Source: Gracilaria caudata
Taxonomy: Eukaryota; Rhodophyta; Florideophyceae; Gracilariales; Gracilariaceae
Assembly: GCA_030374735.1 (NCBI GenBank)
Contig: JASCIV010000597.1
Coordinates: 1-15,970, forward strand
Reading direction: 5' to 3'
DNA length: 15,970 nt
A model generated the notes under the pieces. The model made no database searches, had not been told where the DNA came from, and worked only from the letters and a program-made list of their open reading frames with translations. Below, piece by piece: positions 15,784 to 15,970 of the stretch (the first letter of the stretch is position 1; each line of letters starts with the position of its first letter). The position numbers and the translations under genes were made by a program.

Positions 15784-15970
15784 GTTGCTCTCGGATGCAT
15801 ATCCGGAAAACGTTTTGTTGTATTTATAGAAAGCCGTCGTTGTTGACCTAATGTTGCGCGAAACAAGTTTGTGCACGGCAATGAGTGCATCCAGGAAAAG
15901 TCAAACTGCCGCCTGGCCAAATTCGGGCCAATCACAAGCTTCAAATTTTGGCCACTGCGCCGCCAAATAT
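15784..15970. other. Right edge, no gene; 8-bp inverted repeat and CCAAT
   Basis: tggccaaa (15914-15921) and tttggcca (15947-15954) are exact reverse complements, with a CCAAT at 15928-15932 between them. This may be the edge of a promoter that belongs to a gene beyond the window. No coding region is supported here. Confidence 0.4.

Noticed and set aside
1..15970. CRISPR array, bacterial operon, Shine-Dalgarno sites or prophage
   Set aside because: No regularly spaced repeats or ribosome-binding sites were seen. tRNAs with T-run terminators, signal peptides, CK1 kinase and transit peptide all point to a eukaryotic nuclear genome.

Overview
The window looks like nuclear DNA of a eukaryotic alga, most likely a red alga (rhodophyte) with a fairly compact genome and few introns. 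The evidence is as follows. Long uninterrupted ORFs begin at ATG codons. There is a casein-kinase-1 type protein kinase, and a methyltransferase whose N-terminus resembles a red-algal plastid transit peptide (Phe near the start, then Ser/Thr/Arg/Ala-rich). Secretory signal peptides and N-glycosylation sequons are present. Three Pol III tRNA genes end in T-runs, and one of them carries a 12-nt intron in the D-arm instead of the anticodon loop, a gene form best known from the red alga Cyanidioschyzon merolae. The species cannot be named from sequence alone.

Layout. 440-1545 (minus) holds a frame-disrupted tyrosine recombinase, a mobile-element relic. 2677-4212 (+) encodes an orphan three-pass membrane glycoprotein. 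5208-6434 (minus) encodes a plastid SAM-dependent methyltransferase. 7278-7478 (+) may encode a very small secreted or membrane peptide. 7833-8762 (minus) encodes a CK1-family kinase. 9781-11505 (+) encodes a protein with a degenerate DEDDh-exonuclease-like domain followed by four Ada-like His/Cys putative zinc modules. 11989-12060 (+) is tRNA-Pro(AGG), preceded by a 12-bp hairpin. 13570-15267 (+) encodes a secreted berberine-bridge/carbohydrate-oxidase type flavoprotein. 15555-15636 (+) is tRNA-Ser(AGA) and 15700-15783 (minus) is tRNA-Asp(GUC). These two converge on a shared T/A tract.

The protein genes face both ways, are separated by 0.3-1.5 kb, and do not form an operon or an obvious pathway; each is best read as an independent gene. 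The two strongest leads are the exonuclease-fold/zinc-repeat protein, where two of the expected catalytic acids appear to be missing, and the tRNA-Asp with its minimal D-arm intron and unusual U73 discriminator base.
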